Assembly (NCBI GenBank): GCA_902595285.1
Contig: CACJPL010000001.1
Coordinates: forward strand, 1 to 64,000
From: an uncultured Pelagibacteraceae bacterium
GTDB lineage: Bacteria > Pseudomonadota > Alphaproteobacteria > Pelagibacterales > Pelagibacteraceae
Reading direction: 5' to 3'
Length of the DNA stretch: 64,000 bases
Shown here: positions 54,334 through 63,699 of the stretch, piece by piece
How positions within the stretch are numbered: the stretch's first letter is position 1
How the letters are laid out: every line of letters starts with the position of its first letter
Program-made: the position numbers and the translations under genes
Notes under the pieces: generated by a model
Databases searched by the model: none
Seen by the model: only the letters and a program-made list of their open reading frames with translations
Told to the model about the DNA's origin: nothing

Positions 54334-55100
54334 AGTTAAATTTAAAAGAGATTGTTGAAAATTTAATTGATAATTTTTTAGAGGCTGGAGATTTGGCTAT
54401 CCAACTAAGAGAAAAAGGTTTGATAAAAAAAATAAAATCAGACAATACGCCAGTAAGTAATGGTGATTTGGAAGTTAATAAATTTATATCAAAAAAAATT
54501 TCAGAGATTACTCCTAATTTACCTATCATTTCAGAGGAGACCTCTGAAAATAAAGACAACCTAAATTTAAAAGATTTCTGGCTTATTGATCCTATTGATG
54601 GAACTTATGATTATATTAATAATTTAGAGGAATTTACCATTAATGCTGGTTTAATAATTAACAACAAACCTGTTGCTGGATTAATAAATGCTCCTGCAAA
54701 AAAAAGAATGTTTTATTCATATGAAATAGGTAATGCTTTTGAGTTTAGCAACGGCAAAAAAATAAACTTAAGTAATTTACCTGCTAATAAAACAGAAAAT
54801 ATAAAATTTATTTCATACTCAAATAAAATAAAGCCTGAAATTCAAAAAATTTATGATGATTTGGGAGTAAAAGAAAATATCAGAATGAAAAGTTCTTTGA
54901 AGTTCTGTGTCGTTGCTGCTGGTGAATATGATGGTTATGTTGCTGAGCCGAGGGCATACGAATGGGATATCGCAGCTGGACATGCAATTTTAGAGCATTC
55001 GGGTGGAACTGTAACTGATTTTGAAGGAAATGAAATTTTATATGGTAAAAAGGATTTAAGAAATCCAAGTATAATTTTAAAAAATAAGAATATTTTGTAA
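54330..55100 (+). CDS. cysQ: Inositol monophosphatase family / 3'(2'),5'-bisphosphate nucleotidase (CysQ-like)
   Basis: ISEETSEN, WLIDPIDGTYDYINN, AYEWDIAAGHAILEHSGG. Confidence 0.85.
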   Translation: MKLNLKEIVENLIDNFLEAGDLAIQLREKGLIKKIKSDNTPVSNGDLEVNKFISKKISEITPNLPIISEETSENKDNLNLKDFWLIDPIDGTYDYINNLEEFTINAGLIINNKPVAGLINAPAKKRMFYSYEIGNAFEFSNGKKINLSNLPANKTENIKFISYSNKIKPEIQKIYDDLGVKENIRMKSSLKFCVVAAGEYDGYVAEPRAYEWDIAAGHAILEHSGGTVTDFEGNEILYGKKDLRNPSIILKNKNIL

Positions 55101-55243
55101 TGGATGAACAATTAAGAATAATACTAATAATTATTTTATCTGTTTCAATTTTTGGATTGTTGGTGTTCGTTTTTGTTAAAAATTACATAAGAAATAAAAT
55201 AAATCAGCTTGTAAAAGAAGAAAAAGATAAAAAATTAGAGTAA
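55100..55243 (+). CDS. Small single-TM protein (47 aa)
   Basis: Read from sequence: MDEQLRIILIIILSVSIFGLLVFVFVKNYIRNKINQLVKEEKDKKLE*; start overlaps cysQ stop by 1 nt. Confidence 0.55.
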   Translation: MDEQLRIILIIILSVSIFGLLVFVFVKNYIRNKINQLVKEEKDKKLE

Positions 55244-55798
55244 ATTTATTATTTTTAAATATTCGTCTTTTTCTATATCCATTACCTTTTTTGATGTTTC
55301 AAAATCAAATCCATTTCTTGCAAGTAGAGATATATCTTTTTTATAAAATAAAGTTCTATTATCCTCTGCTCTGGCTGGGCCAATTCTTTTCTTTTTACAT
55401 AATTTTATTGCCGAAAAGAAATCTTGATCAGAATTATCTTCCTTTATTTTATCCACTGTATCTTTGATAAATGTTTCGTTAATTCCTTTTCCAATTAAAT
55501 AATTTCTGATCTTATTAATTGAGTTTCCTCTTTGAATCATACTTTTGGCTTTACTTTCAGAATAAAATTGATCATTTATAAATCGGTTTTTTTCTAAATC
55601 GGACAAAACAATATCAATTAGTTTATTTACATCTTTTTTTCTTAAATCAGACGCTGATAGTTTCATGTATTTTTTTAATAAATAAGTTTTGAGTTGTTGT
55701 TTTGAAGGAGCATACTTTTCAACATAAGCAAAGGCAAAATTACGCATCTCATCAACAGTTACTTGGAGAGTTTTTTTTCTATTTCTTATAGGAATCAT
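55235..55798 (-). CDS. recX: Regulatory protein RecX
   Basis: 187 aa, LEKNRFINDQFYSESKAKSMIQRGNSINKIRNYLIGKGI RecX repeat pattern. Confidence 0.8.
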   Translation of the reverse strand: MIPIRNRKKTLQVTVDEMRNFAFAYVEKYAPSKQQLKTYLLKKYMKLSASDLRKKDVNKLIDIVLSDLEKNRFINDQFYSESKAKSMIQRGNSINKIRNYLIGKGINETFIKDTVDKIKEDNSDQDFFSAIKLCKKKRIGPARAEDNRTLFYKKDISLLARNGFDFETSKKVMDIEKDEYLKIINLL

Positions 55799-55824
55799 TG
55801 TTAGATTTAATATAATATATCTAA

Positions 55825-56298
55825 ATGATTGAACAAATTTATACTTATTTCACAATTGAGACACTTTACATGTGGATCAACCTTGGAGTTCTACCTTTTT
55901 GGTTTATCTTGATAGTGTTTCCCCAATCACATTTAAGTAGAATTTTTGTTACATCAATTTTTCCTTTTTTCATATTAAGTGGTGTGTATATCTTCATTTT
56001 ATACAAATCTTATTTAATTGGTTACGATTTTGATGGAAATTTCTCTCTTTACCTAGGTCTAAGTGAGTTATCTAGATTGTTTGAAGACCATTTGTACATA
56101 ATGATATTTTGGACTCACTTTATAGCAATAAACTTATTTATTGGTGGCTGGATTGTTAAAGACTCTCAGAAGTTTTCTATTAATAAAGTTTTAATGGCTG
56201 TGCCGTTAATTGTGACTTATTTAATTGGTCCAATAGGTCTATTTTTATATTGGATAATTAGAATTTTTTATGCAAAAAGAATTAGTTTATATGAGTAA
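55825..56298 (+). CDS. ABA4-like (DUF4281) membrane protein
   Basis: 157 aa, 4 TM-like; FEDHLYIMIFWTHFIAINLFIGGWIVKDSQ, GPIGLFLYWIIR. Confidence 0.65.
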   Translation: MIEQIYTYFTIETLYMWINLGVLPFWFILIVFPQSHLSRIFVTSIFPFFILSGVYIFILYKSYLIGYDFDGNFSLYLGLSELSRLFEDHLYIMIFWTHFIAINLFIGGWIVKDSQKFSINKVLMAVPLIVTYLIGPIGLFLYWIIRIFYAKRISLYE

Positions 56299-56869
56299 TC
56301 ATATAGATTTTTATTTCGATATAATTAGTCCCTATGCATATATCGCACACAAAAAAATTCTTGAACATAAAAATATTGTATTTAATTACAAACCAATTTA
56401 TTTAGGGGGTCTTCATAAGCTAGCTGGAATTGATTCTCCTGCATTTAATAAATATAAATTAAGGAATAATATTAATGATTGCAATTTGGTATCTGAAAAA
56501 AATAACATTAAATTCAAATGGAATTCTAATTTTCCAATAAATTCTCTAAGTATGATGAGAGGATATATTAGTGTTGGTAAGGACAAGCAAGACGATTACT
56601 TAAATTGTTTTTTTGACGCTTATTGGAAAGATGATCAGGACTTATCAAATATCGAAAATTTTTCTAAATTATTAAATACATTAAATATTGATAATGATGA
56701 ATTTTTTAAATCTATAAAAAAACAATCTATCAAAGATAAATTGATTAAATTAACTGCTGATGCTTTTCAAAAAGAAGTTTTTGGAACTCCAACCTTTATT
56801 GTTAATAATAAAGTTTTTTGGGGACAAGACAGACTTGAATATGCTTTAGAAGAGGTAAATAATAATTAA
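56270..56869 (+). CDS. 2-hydroxychromene-2-carboxylate isomerase / DsbA-family (kappa GST-like) protein
   Basis: DFYFDIISPYAYIAH, FPINSLSMMRG, VFGTPTFIVNNKVFWGQDRLEY. Confidence 0.88.
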   Translation: MQKELVYMSNHIDFYFDIISPYAYIAHKKILEHKNIVFNYKPIYLGGLHKLAGIDSPAFNKYKLRNNINDCNLVSEKNNIKFKWNSNFPINSLSMMRGYISVGKDKQDDYLNCFFDAYWKDDQDLSNIENFSKLLNTLNIDNDEFFKSIKKQSIKDKLIKLTADAFQKEVFGTPTFIVNNKVFWGQDRLEYALEEVNNN

Positions 56870-57249
56870 ATTATTTTAAAACCACTGTTGCTCAATGCAG
56901 CAAATCCACCATCAATATGAGAAATTTTTTCATAACCCATTTCTTTTAATGATTTTACAGCTAAAGCAGATCTCACACCACCTGCACAAAATAAAACAAG
57001 CTCTTTATTTCTATCAACCTGTCTATTTTGTATGATTGGACTATTTGGATCTAAATAAACTTCAAGCATACCTCTTGGAATATGGTTTGCACCTTCAACT
57101 CTACCACTGTTATCTAATTCATTTATTTCTCTGATATCAATTAAATTACAATTATTGCTTTCTACCATTTCATAAGCTTCATTCGCAGTAATAGTTTTTA
57201 TTTCCTGCATTGCCGAATCTACTAAACTTTGAATTGATTTAATTGTCAT
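56866..57249 (-). CDS. Rhodanese-like domain protein
   Basis: CNLIDIREINELDNSGRVEGANHIPRG, LFCAGGVRSALA (active-site Cys). Confidence 0.9.
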   Translation of the reverse strand: MTIKSIQSLVDSAMQEIKTITANEAYEMVESNNCNLIDIREINELDNSGRVEGANHIPRGMLEVYLDPNSPIIQNRQVDRNKELVLFCAGGVRSALAVKSLKEMGYEKISHIDGGFAALSNSGFKII

Positions 57250-57268
57250 AATTAATTATTTCTAACTT

Positions 57269-58297
57269 ATGAAAGTTCAAAATAAAACAAGAAAATCTAA
57301 TTTTTTTAAAAAAATATTTATAAAATTTTGTAGATTTTTTGATTATGAAATTGTCGATCAAGGCGATCTTAGTTTTCCAGTAACTAATAAAAAAGGTTCA
57401 AAAAACTTGTCTAATTTAGGAATACAGTCTCTTGTTCTACCAATGGGTAAAATAAAGATAAAAAGACCAATTAAATCTTTGGATATAATTTTAAGAACGT
57501 GTGCCTCAGTTAACATGCTAACTCAATCAAAGAAAAGGATATTTAAATCAAATAAAGAATATTATTCTTTAAAAACATTAAAATCACTTATTAACTCAAT
57601 CAACAATAATAAAAAAATATTTAAAAAAATTAAAGTTAAACTGACAATAATTGATCACAACTCTAATGATAAAGTAATTAAAAAATTTAAAAAACTTTTA
57701 AAAAAACAGTTTTTTAAAAGTGAAATTATTAATTTAGATATAAATTTTTATAAAAGGAAAATTAAAAAAATTAATCAACAGGGAAAAAAAGTTACCAATA
57801 ATCAAATTTCAAATATGTCTAATATTAATCAATCACTTAATATAGGAAAAAACTGTGATGATTTAGTTTATTTTGTAGAGGATGATTACTTACACAAGAG
57901 AGATGCTATAGAGGAAATGATCCTTTCTTATGAAAGGATTTCTTCACAAATAGGTAAAGAATTAATTATGTGTCCTGCTGACTATCCATATCTTTATAAT
58001 AAATTAGAAGATTCTAAAATAATTCTAGGTAATAACTGTCACTGGAGATCAGTAGAGGAATCTTTATGTACTTTTTTAACTAGCAAAAAAATAATAAATA
58101 AACATTTTAAAAAATTTGTAAGCGCTTGTGAGTTTGAACATTATCCTTTTGAAAAACCATTTCATGATATATATAAAAAGGAATTATGTATCAGTCCTAT
58201 GCCTGCTTTAGCAGTTCATTTTACTAACATAAACTCAATCTATGGTTTATCACCTTTGATAGATTATGAAAAATTATGGAAAGAAAATAAAATATGA
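57269..58297 (+). CDS. Glycosyltransferase-like protein
   Basis: 342 aa; LDIILRTCASVN..., LVYFVEDDYLHKRDAIEEM resembles GT-A DxD region; strongly Lys/Asn/Ile rich. Confidence 0.5.
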   Translation: MKVQNKTRKSNFFKKIFIKFCRFFDYEIVDQGDLSFPVTNKKGSKNLSNLGIQSLVLPMGKIKIKRPIKSLDIILRTCASVNMLTQSKKRIFKSNKEYYSLKTLKSLINSINNNKKIFKKIKVKLTIIDHNSNDKVIKKFKKLLKKQFFKSEIINLDINFYKRKIKKINQQGKKVTNNQISNMSNINQSLNIGKNCDDLVYFVEDDYLHKRDAIEEMILSYERISSQIGKELIMCPADYPYLYNKLEDSKIILGNNCHWRSVEESLCTFLTSKKIINKHFKKFVSACEFEHYPFEKPFHDIYKKELCISPMPALAVHFTNINSIYGLSPLIDYEKLWKENKI

Positions 58298-58767
58298 CAT
58301 TAAAAATAAATTCTAAAGCACCAAGTTTTGAAATTCCTGCAACTTCAGTTGGTAAATATTCATTAAAAAACTCTAGTGGAAAATATCTGGTTTTATATTT
58401 TTATCCAAAAGACGATACACCAGGGTGCACTATTGAAACTAATGATTTTAATAAACTTCTTTCTAAATTTAAAAAATTAGACTGCATAATATATGGGATA
58501 TCAAAGGACAGTTTAAAAAGTCATGACAAATTTAAAGATAAATACAAAATTAAGTTTGATTTACTTGCTGACGAAGAAAAAGAAGTTCTTAAAAAATATA
58601 AAGTTTGGGGAAAGAAAAAATTTATGGGTCGTGAATTTATGGGAATAATTAGAACGACTTATTTGATAGACAAAAAAGGTAAAATACTTAAGGTTTGGGA
58701 CAACGTTAAAGTTAAAGACCATGCTAAAGAAGTATTAGAAACTCTTCAAAATATTGTAAAAAAATAA
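58294..58767 (+). CDS. bcp: Peroxiredoxin (BCP type)
   Basis: YFYPKDDTPGCTIETNDF, DLLADEEKEVLKKYKVWGKKKFMGREFMGIIRTTYLID. Confidence 0.95.
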   Translation: MTLKINSKAPSFEIPATSVGKYSLKNSSGKYLVLYFYPKDDTPGCTIETNDFNKLLSKFKKLDCIIYGISKDSLKSHDKFKDKYKIKFDLLADEEKEVLKKYKVWGKKKFMGREFMGIIRTTYLIDKKGKILKVWDNVKVKDHAKEVLETLQNIVKK

Positions 58768-58775
58768 AAAAAAGA

Positions 58776-58793
58776 CCCCTTATTTCTAAGGGG
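58776..58793 (+). terminator. Short hairpin after bcp
   Basis: CCCCTTA-TTTC-TAAGGGG 7-bp stem, flanked by A-run upstream and a weak T-run downstream; could act in either direction. Confidence 0.55.
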
Positions 58794-58842
58794 CCTTTAG
58801 TTAACTAACTAGAGAGAGAGATTATAGTTAATTCTTTTTATT

Positions 58843-58887
58843 AGAGGCTCTTCAATGAGATAACGACATGGAGATCGAAGAGCCTCT
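58843..58887. repeat. Long-loop inverted repeat downstream of amtB
   Basis: AGAGGCTCTTC (58843-58853) and GAAGAGCCTCT (58877-58887), perfect 11-bp arms, 23-nt loop. Confidence 0.85.
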
Positions 58888-58900
58888 ATATTACATGCAA

Positions 58901-60202
58901 TTAGTCACGTATTGCGTATGCAATTACTCCTGTTTCAGTCACGTCAGTACCTTTGGCTTCAGCCTCTTTACTTAGTCTAATTCCAAAAGTAGCTTTCATA
59001 GCAGAGAACACGATGTACGACACCACAAATACAAAAATGTTAATTGATAGCACACCAATTAATTGGGCACTAAAAGATGCATCAGTGTTTGTTAATGGCA
59101 CAGCTAATGTTCCCCATATTCCAGCAAACATGTGAGCCGGAATTGCACCTACTACATCGTCAAGTTTGAAGCTAAAAAGTAATTTAGTTCCAAATACAAC
59201 GATTAAACCACCAACAGCTCCTATGAAAATAGCTGCTAAAGGCGATGGTGCTAATGGTTCAGCTGTTACAGCCACAAGACCACCAATTGCTCCGTTTAAC
59301 ATTTGAATAACATCAGTTTTACCAAACATTAATCTTGTGATTATTGCAGCAGCCATTACACCACCAGCAGCAGCAAGATTAGTGTTAATAAAAATACTTG
59401 ATACAGCAACTGCATCGTCAAATGTTCCTATAGCAAGTTGAGATCCACCATTGAATCCAAACCAACCCAACCACAAGATGAAAACACCAACTGTTACTAG
59501 CGGAATTGAAGAAGCAGCAAAAGGTCTAATAGCTTTCGCTTCACCTTTACTACCAAATCTTCCATATCTAGCACCTAACAACATAATACCAGCTAAAGCT
59601 GCTGCACCACCTGTTGAGTGAACTAGTGTTGAACCAGCAAAATCAGAGAAGCCTAGTTCTGCTAACCAGCCTCCACCCCATTGCCAACCCATAACGATTG
59701 GATAAATAATTCCAGATAAGATAGCTGCAAATAGAAAGAAAGGCCAAAGTTTTACTCTTTCAGCCATTGCACCTGAACAAATTGAAACTGTTGTTGCACA
59801 AAAAACCATTTGAAAATACCAATCAGATCCATCAGCATATCCAGTATCAACTGAACTTGCATCAGACCAAGGTGTGAATGTTCCAATGTATCCACCTTCA
59901 GGTATACCATACGCTAAGTTATATCCGAATAACCAAAACATAATTCCAGCAATTGAGTAAAGACCAATGTTCTTTGCACAAATTACAGAAACACTTTTGG
60001 AAGTTACCATACCAGATTCTAGCATTGCAAAACCCGCTGCCATGAACATGACCATGAAACCACACATTAAAAACAATAGTGAATTGAATATAGCTTGAAC
60101 TTCAGCAGAAACTGTTGTCTCTGCCATACCCGCACTACTCATGTTTAATAAAAATATCAAACTAAGAATTGGTGCGGACATTTTTTTTATAAATTTAGTC
60201 AT
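58901..60202 (-). CDS. amtB: Ammonium transporter
   Basis: 433 aa, signal-like N-terminus; MFAGIWGTLAVPL, DDVVGAIPAHMF, GSTLVHSTGGAAALAG. Confidence 0.96.
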   Translation of the reverse strand: MTKFIKKMSAPILSLIFLLNMSSAGMAETTVSAEVQAIFNSLLFLMCGFMVMFMAAGFAMLESGMVTSKSVSVICAKNIGLYSIAGIMFWLFGYNLAYGIPEGGYIGTFTPWSDASSVDTGYADGSDWYFQMVFCATTVSICSGAMAERVKLWPFFLFAAILSGIIYPIVMGWQWGGGWLAELGFSDFAGSTLVHSTGGAAALAGIMLLGARYGRFGSKGEAKAIRPFAASSIPLVTVGVFILWLGWFGFNGGSQLAIGTFDDAVAVSSIFINTNLAAAGGVMAAAIITRLMFGKTDVIQMLNGAIGGLVAVTAEPLAPSPLAAIFIGAVGGLIVVFGTKLLFSFKLDDVVGAIPAHMFAGIWGTLAVPLTNTDASFSAQLIGVLSINIFVFVVSYIVFSAMKATFGIRLSKEAEAKGTDVTETGVIAYAIRD

Positions 60203-60232
60203 AAGACCTCCACTTGTTAAGTGATGTCTTAT
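60201..60232 (-). promoter_or_regulatory. Hairpin over the amtB Shine-Dalgarno and start codon
   Basis: Minus strand ATAAGAC-AT-CACTT-AAC-AAGTG-GAG-GTCTTAT-G; GGAGGT and AT of ATG lie in the 3' side. Confidence 0.6.
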
Positions 60233-60297
60233 AGTTTTAATTAAATTTAAAAGTAACGCTGATTAGGAAAAGTGGCTATGCAGTTTTTGCATATAGA

Positions 60298-60336
60298 AAC
60301 AGCCCTAAACGTGTTTTTAAAATGTTTAGGGCTGTT
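60298..60336 (-). terminator. Hairpin downstream of hup (terminator-like)
   Basis: AACAGCCCTAAAC / GTTTAGGGCTGTT perfect 13-bp stem, 13-nt loop; only a weak T tract after it on the minus strand. Confidence 0.7.
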
Positions 60337-60347
60337 GAAAAAGAATA

Positions 60348-60623
60348 TTATCTGTTGAATACTTCTTTTAAAGCTTTAGCTGGTAAGAATTTTACCTTTT
60401 GAGAAGCAGCGATTTGAATCTGCTCACCCGTTCTTGGGTTTCTTCCAACTCTTGCTTTTCTTTTAGCTACTTTGTACGTACCAAACCCAGCAATTTTAAC
60501 TGAGTCATCACCTTTTAGAGCATCTAAAATAGTGTTGGTAATTGTATCAAAAGTTCGCTCAGCGTCTGCTTTGCTCAAGTTTAATGAGCCAGAAAGCTTA
60601 GCAATTAGTTGTTTTTTGTTCAT
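60348..60623 (-). CDS. hup: DNA-binding protein HU
   Basis: 91 aa, GFGTYKVAKRKARVGRNPRTGEQIQIAASQKVKFLPAKALKE. Confidence 0.96.
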   Translation of the reverse strand: MNKKQLIAKLSGSLNLSKADAERTFDTITNTILDALKGDDSVKIAGFGTYKVAKRKARVGRNPRTGEQIQIAASQKVKFLPAKALKEVFNR

Positions 60624-60780
60624 TTTAGCTCCGGTTTAGTTGGTTAATATTTATACTTGTCATAAACGTTGATAAATCAAGCTTTTTTTTAGTGTATAGT
60701 TTTTTAAAACACACAATATCTTGTAAAAACTTAAATAAATGTTGTTTTTATTGACTTTTTTTAACTTTTAAAAATCTAAA

Positions 60781-61893
60781 TTATCTAAATAAACCAAGGT
60801 CTTTTAGATCATTAAATGTGGTGAAAAACATCAATGATAACAGCAAAAACAATCCGATTCGAAAAAAACCTTCTTGAGTTTTTTGGGATAAAGGTCGGCC
60901 TAAAACTTTCTCAAACGCATAAAACATTAAATGTCCTCCATCTAACATTGGTATTGGAAATAGATTAATAAGACCCAAACTTATTGAAATATAAGCCATC
61001 ATACTAATGAAAGCCAACACACCAAACGTTGCAACTTGTCCAGAAATTTTAGCAATTCTAATTGGTCCTCCTAATTGAGAAGTATCTGCTTTACCTAAAA
61101 TCATTCCTCCTATGTATTTAAGTGAGGAAATACTTACAAAATAAACTTCATTTGCTGCGTGATATAGTGCTTTAGCTGGTCCTAATTTAACATGATTAAT
61201 CTTATCATTATAAGCTGACAATTTTATACCAACCATTCTTTTGTTTATTTTGTTCCCTAATCCATCGTCACCCTCAACAACATTAGGTTTTACTTTTAAA
61301 ATTAATTCGTCATATGAACGCTTAACTTTAAAATCTATAAAATCACCAGTAGACAAAGTTATAAACTTAGAAACTTCCATAATACTTTTAACTTCATTTC
61401 CATCAATTTCTAAAATTATATCTTGATCTTTAAGTCCGCCCATCATTGCAGGACTGTCTTTTTGAACTTCGCTGATAACAGCAGGAGTAAAATCTTTGCC
61501 AACAAAAGTATAAAGACAAAAAAAAATTACTAAAGCTAACAAAAAATTAGCTAAAGGACCACCAAACACAATTAATGCTCTTTGATATAAAGGCTTTAAA
61601 GTAAACAATTTTTCTCTTTCTTCTTCGCTATATTTATCGAGTATTTCTTGATGATCCGCTTGTGAATAAACATTCCTATCTCCAAAAAATTTTACATATC
61701 CACCTAAGGGAATTGCACATATTTTCCATCTTGTGCCTGATTTATCATTCCAACCAAATAACTCTTTACCAAAACCAATTGAAAAATCTGTAACACCTAC
61801 TCCATATTTTCTTGCAAAATAATAGTGTCCATATTCATGTATAAAAACAACTACTAAGATAAGTATTAAAAATGGAATAATATAAATAAACAT
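60781..61893 (-). CDS. rseP: Intramembrane site-2 metalloprotease RseP-like
   Basis: HEYGHYYFARKYGV, PDZ domain, LGLINLFPIPMLDGGHLMFY. Confidence 0.94.
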   Translation of the reverse strand: MFIYIIPFLILILVVVFIHEYGHYYFARKYGVGVTDFSIGFGKELFGWNDKSGTRWKICAIPLGGYVKFFGDRNVYSQADHQEILDKYSEEEREKLFTLKPLYQRALIVFGGPLANFLLALVIFFCLYTFVGKDFTPAVISEVQKDSPAMMGGLKDQDIILEIDGNEVKSIMEVSKFITLSTGDFIDFKVKRSYDELILKVKPNVVEGDDGLGNKINKRMVGIKLSAYNDKINHVKLGPAKALYHAANEVYFVSISSLKYIGGMILGKADTSQLGGPIRIAKISGQVATFGVLAFISMMAYISISLGLINLFPIPMLDGGHLMFYAFEKVLGRPLSQKTQEGFFRIGLFLLLSLMFFTTFNDLKDLGLFR

Positions 61894-62004
61894 ACTTTAA
61901 ATATATTTATATTTATAATTAACTCAATAAGCTAAAATGCCTTATTATTGGTAGGTTTTATATTTTAGATTAAATTTTGATCATTAATACTATATAATAT
62001 TTAC

Positions 62005-62490
62005 ATGCCTTCATTTGATGTGATTAGTAAAATAAATTATCAAGAATTTGATAATGCTTTAGCTAATTGTTTGAGAGAAATCAGTAATCGTTATGACTTT
62101 AAAGGGCTTAATATTTCAATTGAACGAAAAGATAAAACGGTTACTACCAATGCACCTGATGAATTAAAATTAAAGCAAGTAAATGAATTATTACAAACCC
62201 ATTTAGTTAGAAGAAAAGTAGACCCAAGAGTATTAGAGATTAAAAACTCAGAGGGAGCTTCGGGAGGATCGATTAGACAAGTAAGTGAATTAAAAGAAGG
62301 AATTAGCCAAGAAAATGCTAAAAAAGTTATTGCTGATATCAAAAAACTAAAACTTAAAATTCAAATTAAAATCCAAGGTGATGAATTAAGAGTAGATGGT
62401 AAAAAGAAAGATGATCTTCAGGAAGCTATCGCTGCAATCAAAGCAATTGATATTGGGCTTCCAATTGATTTTGTTAATTTTAGAGACTAA
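62005..62490 (+). CDS. YajQ-family nucleotide-binding protein
   Basis: MPSFDVISKINYQEFDNALANCLREISNRYDFKG. Confidence 0.95.
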   Translation: MPSFDVISKINYQEFDNALANCLREISNRYDFKGLNISIERKDKTVTTNAPDELKLKQVNELLQTHLVRRKVDPRVLEIKNSEGASGGSIRQVSELKEGISQENAKKVIADIKKLKLKIQIKIQGDELRVDGKKKDDLQEAIAAIKAIDIGLPIDFVNFRD

Positions 62491-63111
62491 TTAAACTTTT
62501 TGAATTAAGGACGCGCTATTATTTGTAGGCTTATTAACATCTTTTGAAACTTCTTGAAAAATTAAGTTAGGAATTTTACGTTCTTTTAAAAACGCTGAAC
62601 CTTGTAATTCTAAATTTAAATAACGATTAATATCACCTTGATTTAAAATAACTGGTTGTCTATGGTGAATTTCATTTATATTTTCTTTTGCTTGCTCTGT
62701 AATCAAACAGAACTGATCATTTTCAAAGATGCCAGCAAAATAAATAGGATTAGTATCTTCACGGGTAAAATAATGAGGGGTTTTTTCTTTTTCTTCTCTT
62801 TTCCACTCATAAAAACCATCTGCAACTGCAACACATCGGTTGTTTTTTATCAATTTTTTAAATGAAACTTTTTCATCAATGGTCTCAAGTCTTGCATTAA
62901 TCAAAGCTTTAAAATCTTTGTCTTTAGCCCATCCTGGAACTAAACCCCATTGTAGATTTTCTAAAGTATTTCCATTTTTATATTTTTTTATTACAGGTAG
63001 TTTTTGATATGGATGAGCGTTATAGTTTTCAGTATCTTCAACCTGAATTGCAGATTTTACTAATTTATTTGTTTTTGTTACGGGGTTTTTTACTACGTAT
63101 CTTCCACACAT
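62491..63111 (-). CDS. SRAP (YedK/HMCES) family protein
   Basis: MCGRYV, INARLETIDEK, CVAVADGFYEWKREEKEKTPHYF, HHRQPVIL. Confidence 0.94.
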   Translation of the reverse strand: MCGRYVVKNPVTKTNKLVKSAIQVEDTENYNAHPYQKLPVIKKYKNGNTLENLQWGLVPGWAKDKDFKALINARLETIDEKVSFKKLIKNNRCVAVADGFYEWKREEKEKTPHYFTREDTNPIYFAGIFENDQFCLITEQAKENINEIHHRQPVILNQGDINRYLNLELQGSAFLKERKIPNLIFQEVSKDVNKPTNNSASLIQKV

Positions 63112-63659
63112 TATATTGTTTGTTGTTTCATTAATTCTTGTATTTGCTTGATCATTATTTTTGGTGATCTCATAGCAGGATATATTTCTTGTGCTTGTTC
63201 ATAACTTCTTATTGCTTTTTCATAATTCTTTAGCTGAATATTTACTAAACCCTGCCCTGCTAAAGCTCCAAAGTGTCTTTGTTCTAAGGCTAATACTTGA
63301 TCTATATCATTTTGAGATTTTTCAAATTCTCCTAGCATATAAAGAACTGTTGCTCTTTTATTCCATGCCTCAGCCCAATTTTGATCAAGATTAATCACTT
63401 CAGTAAAAATATCTTTTGCTTTTATATAGTTTTGATCTCTAACAAATTGAGAACCTTCCTCTAATCTAGCAGTAAGTTTTTCATCTGTTGGATGCGTACT
63501 CCATAAAGCCCAAATTTCTTGTTCAATTATAAAAGCTACTTTCGATTTATTTGCTTTTAACTCATTAAACAATTGGTTCAGTCTAGTATCCCTTTCATTT
63601 GCTAAAGAGCTAAACTGTGAAAATAAATAAACCAAAATTACAAAGAATAATTTCTTCAT
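63111..63659 (-). CDS. TPR-repeat exported protein
   Basis: Signal peptide, AEAWNKRATVLYMLGEFEKSQNDIDQVLALE TPR units. Confidence 0.85.
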   Translation of the reverse strand: MKKLFFVILVYLFSQFSSLANERDTRLNQLFNELKANKSKVAFIIEQEIWALWSTHPTDEKLTARLEEGSQFVRDQNYIKAKDIFTEVINLDQNWAEAWNKRATVLYMLGEFEKSQNDIDQVLALEQRHFGALAGQGLVNIQLKNYEKAIRSYEQAQEIYPAMRSPKIMIKQIQELMKQQTI

Positions 63660-63699
63660 AGTTAAATATTATCAAAAATTAGAATTGGAGTCTTTGGTC

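Noticed and set aside
60298-60336. 13-bp hairpin after hup as a novel riboswitch
   Set aside because: Position just after the hup stop fits a transcription terminator; no further conserved-looking structure visible.
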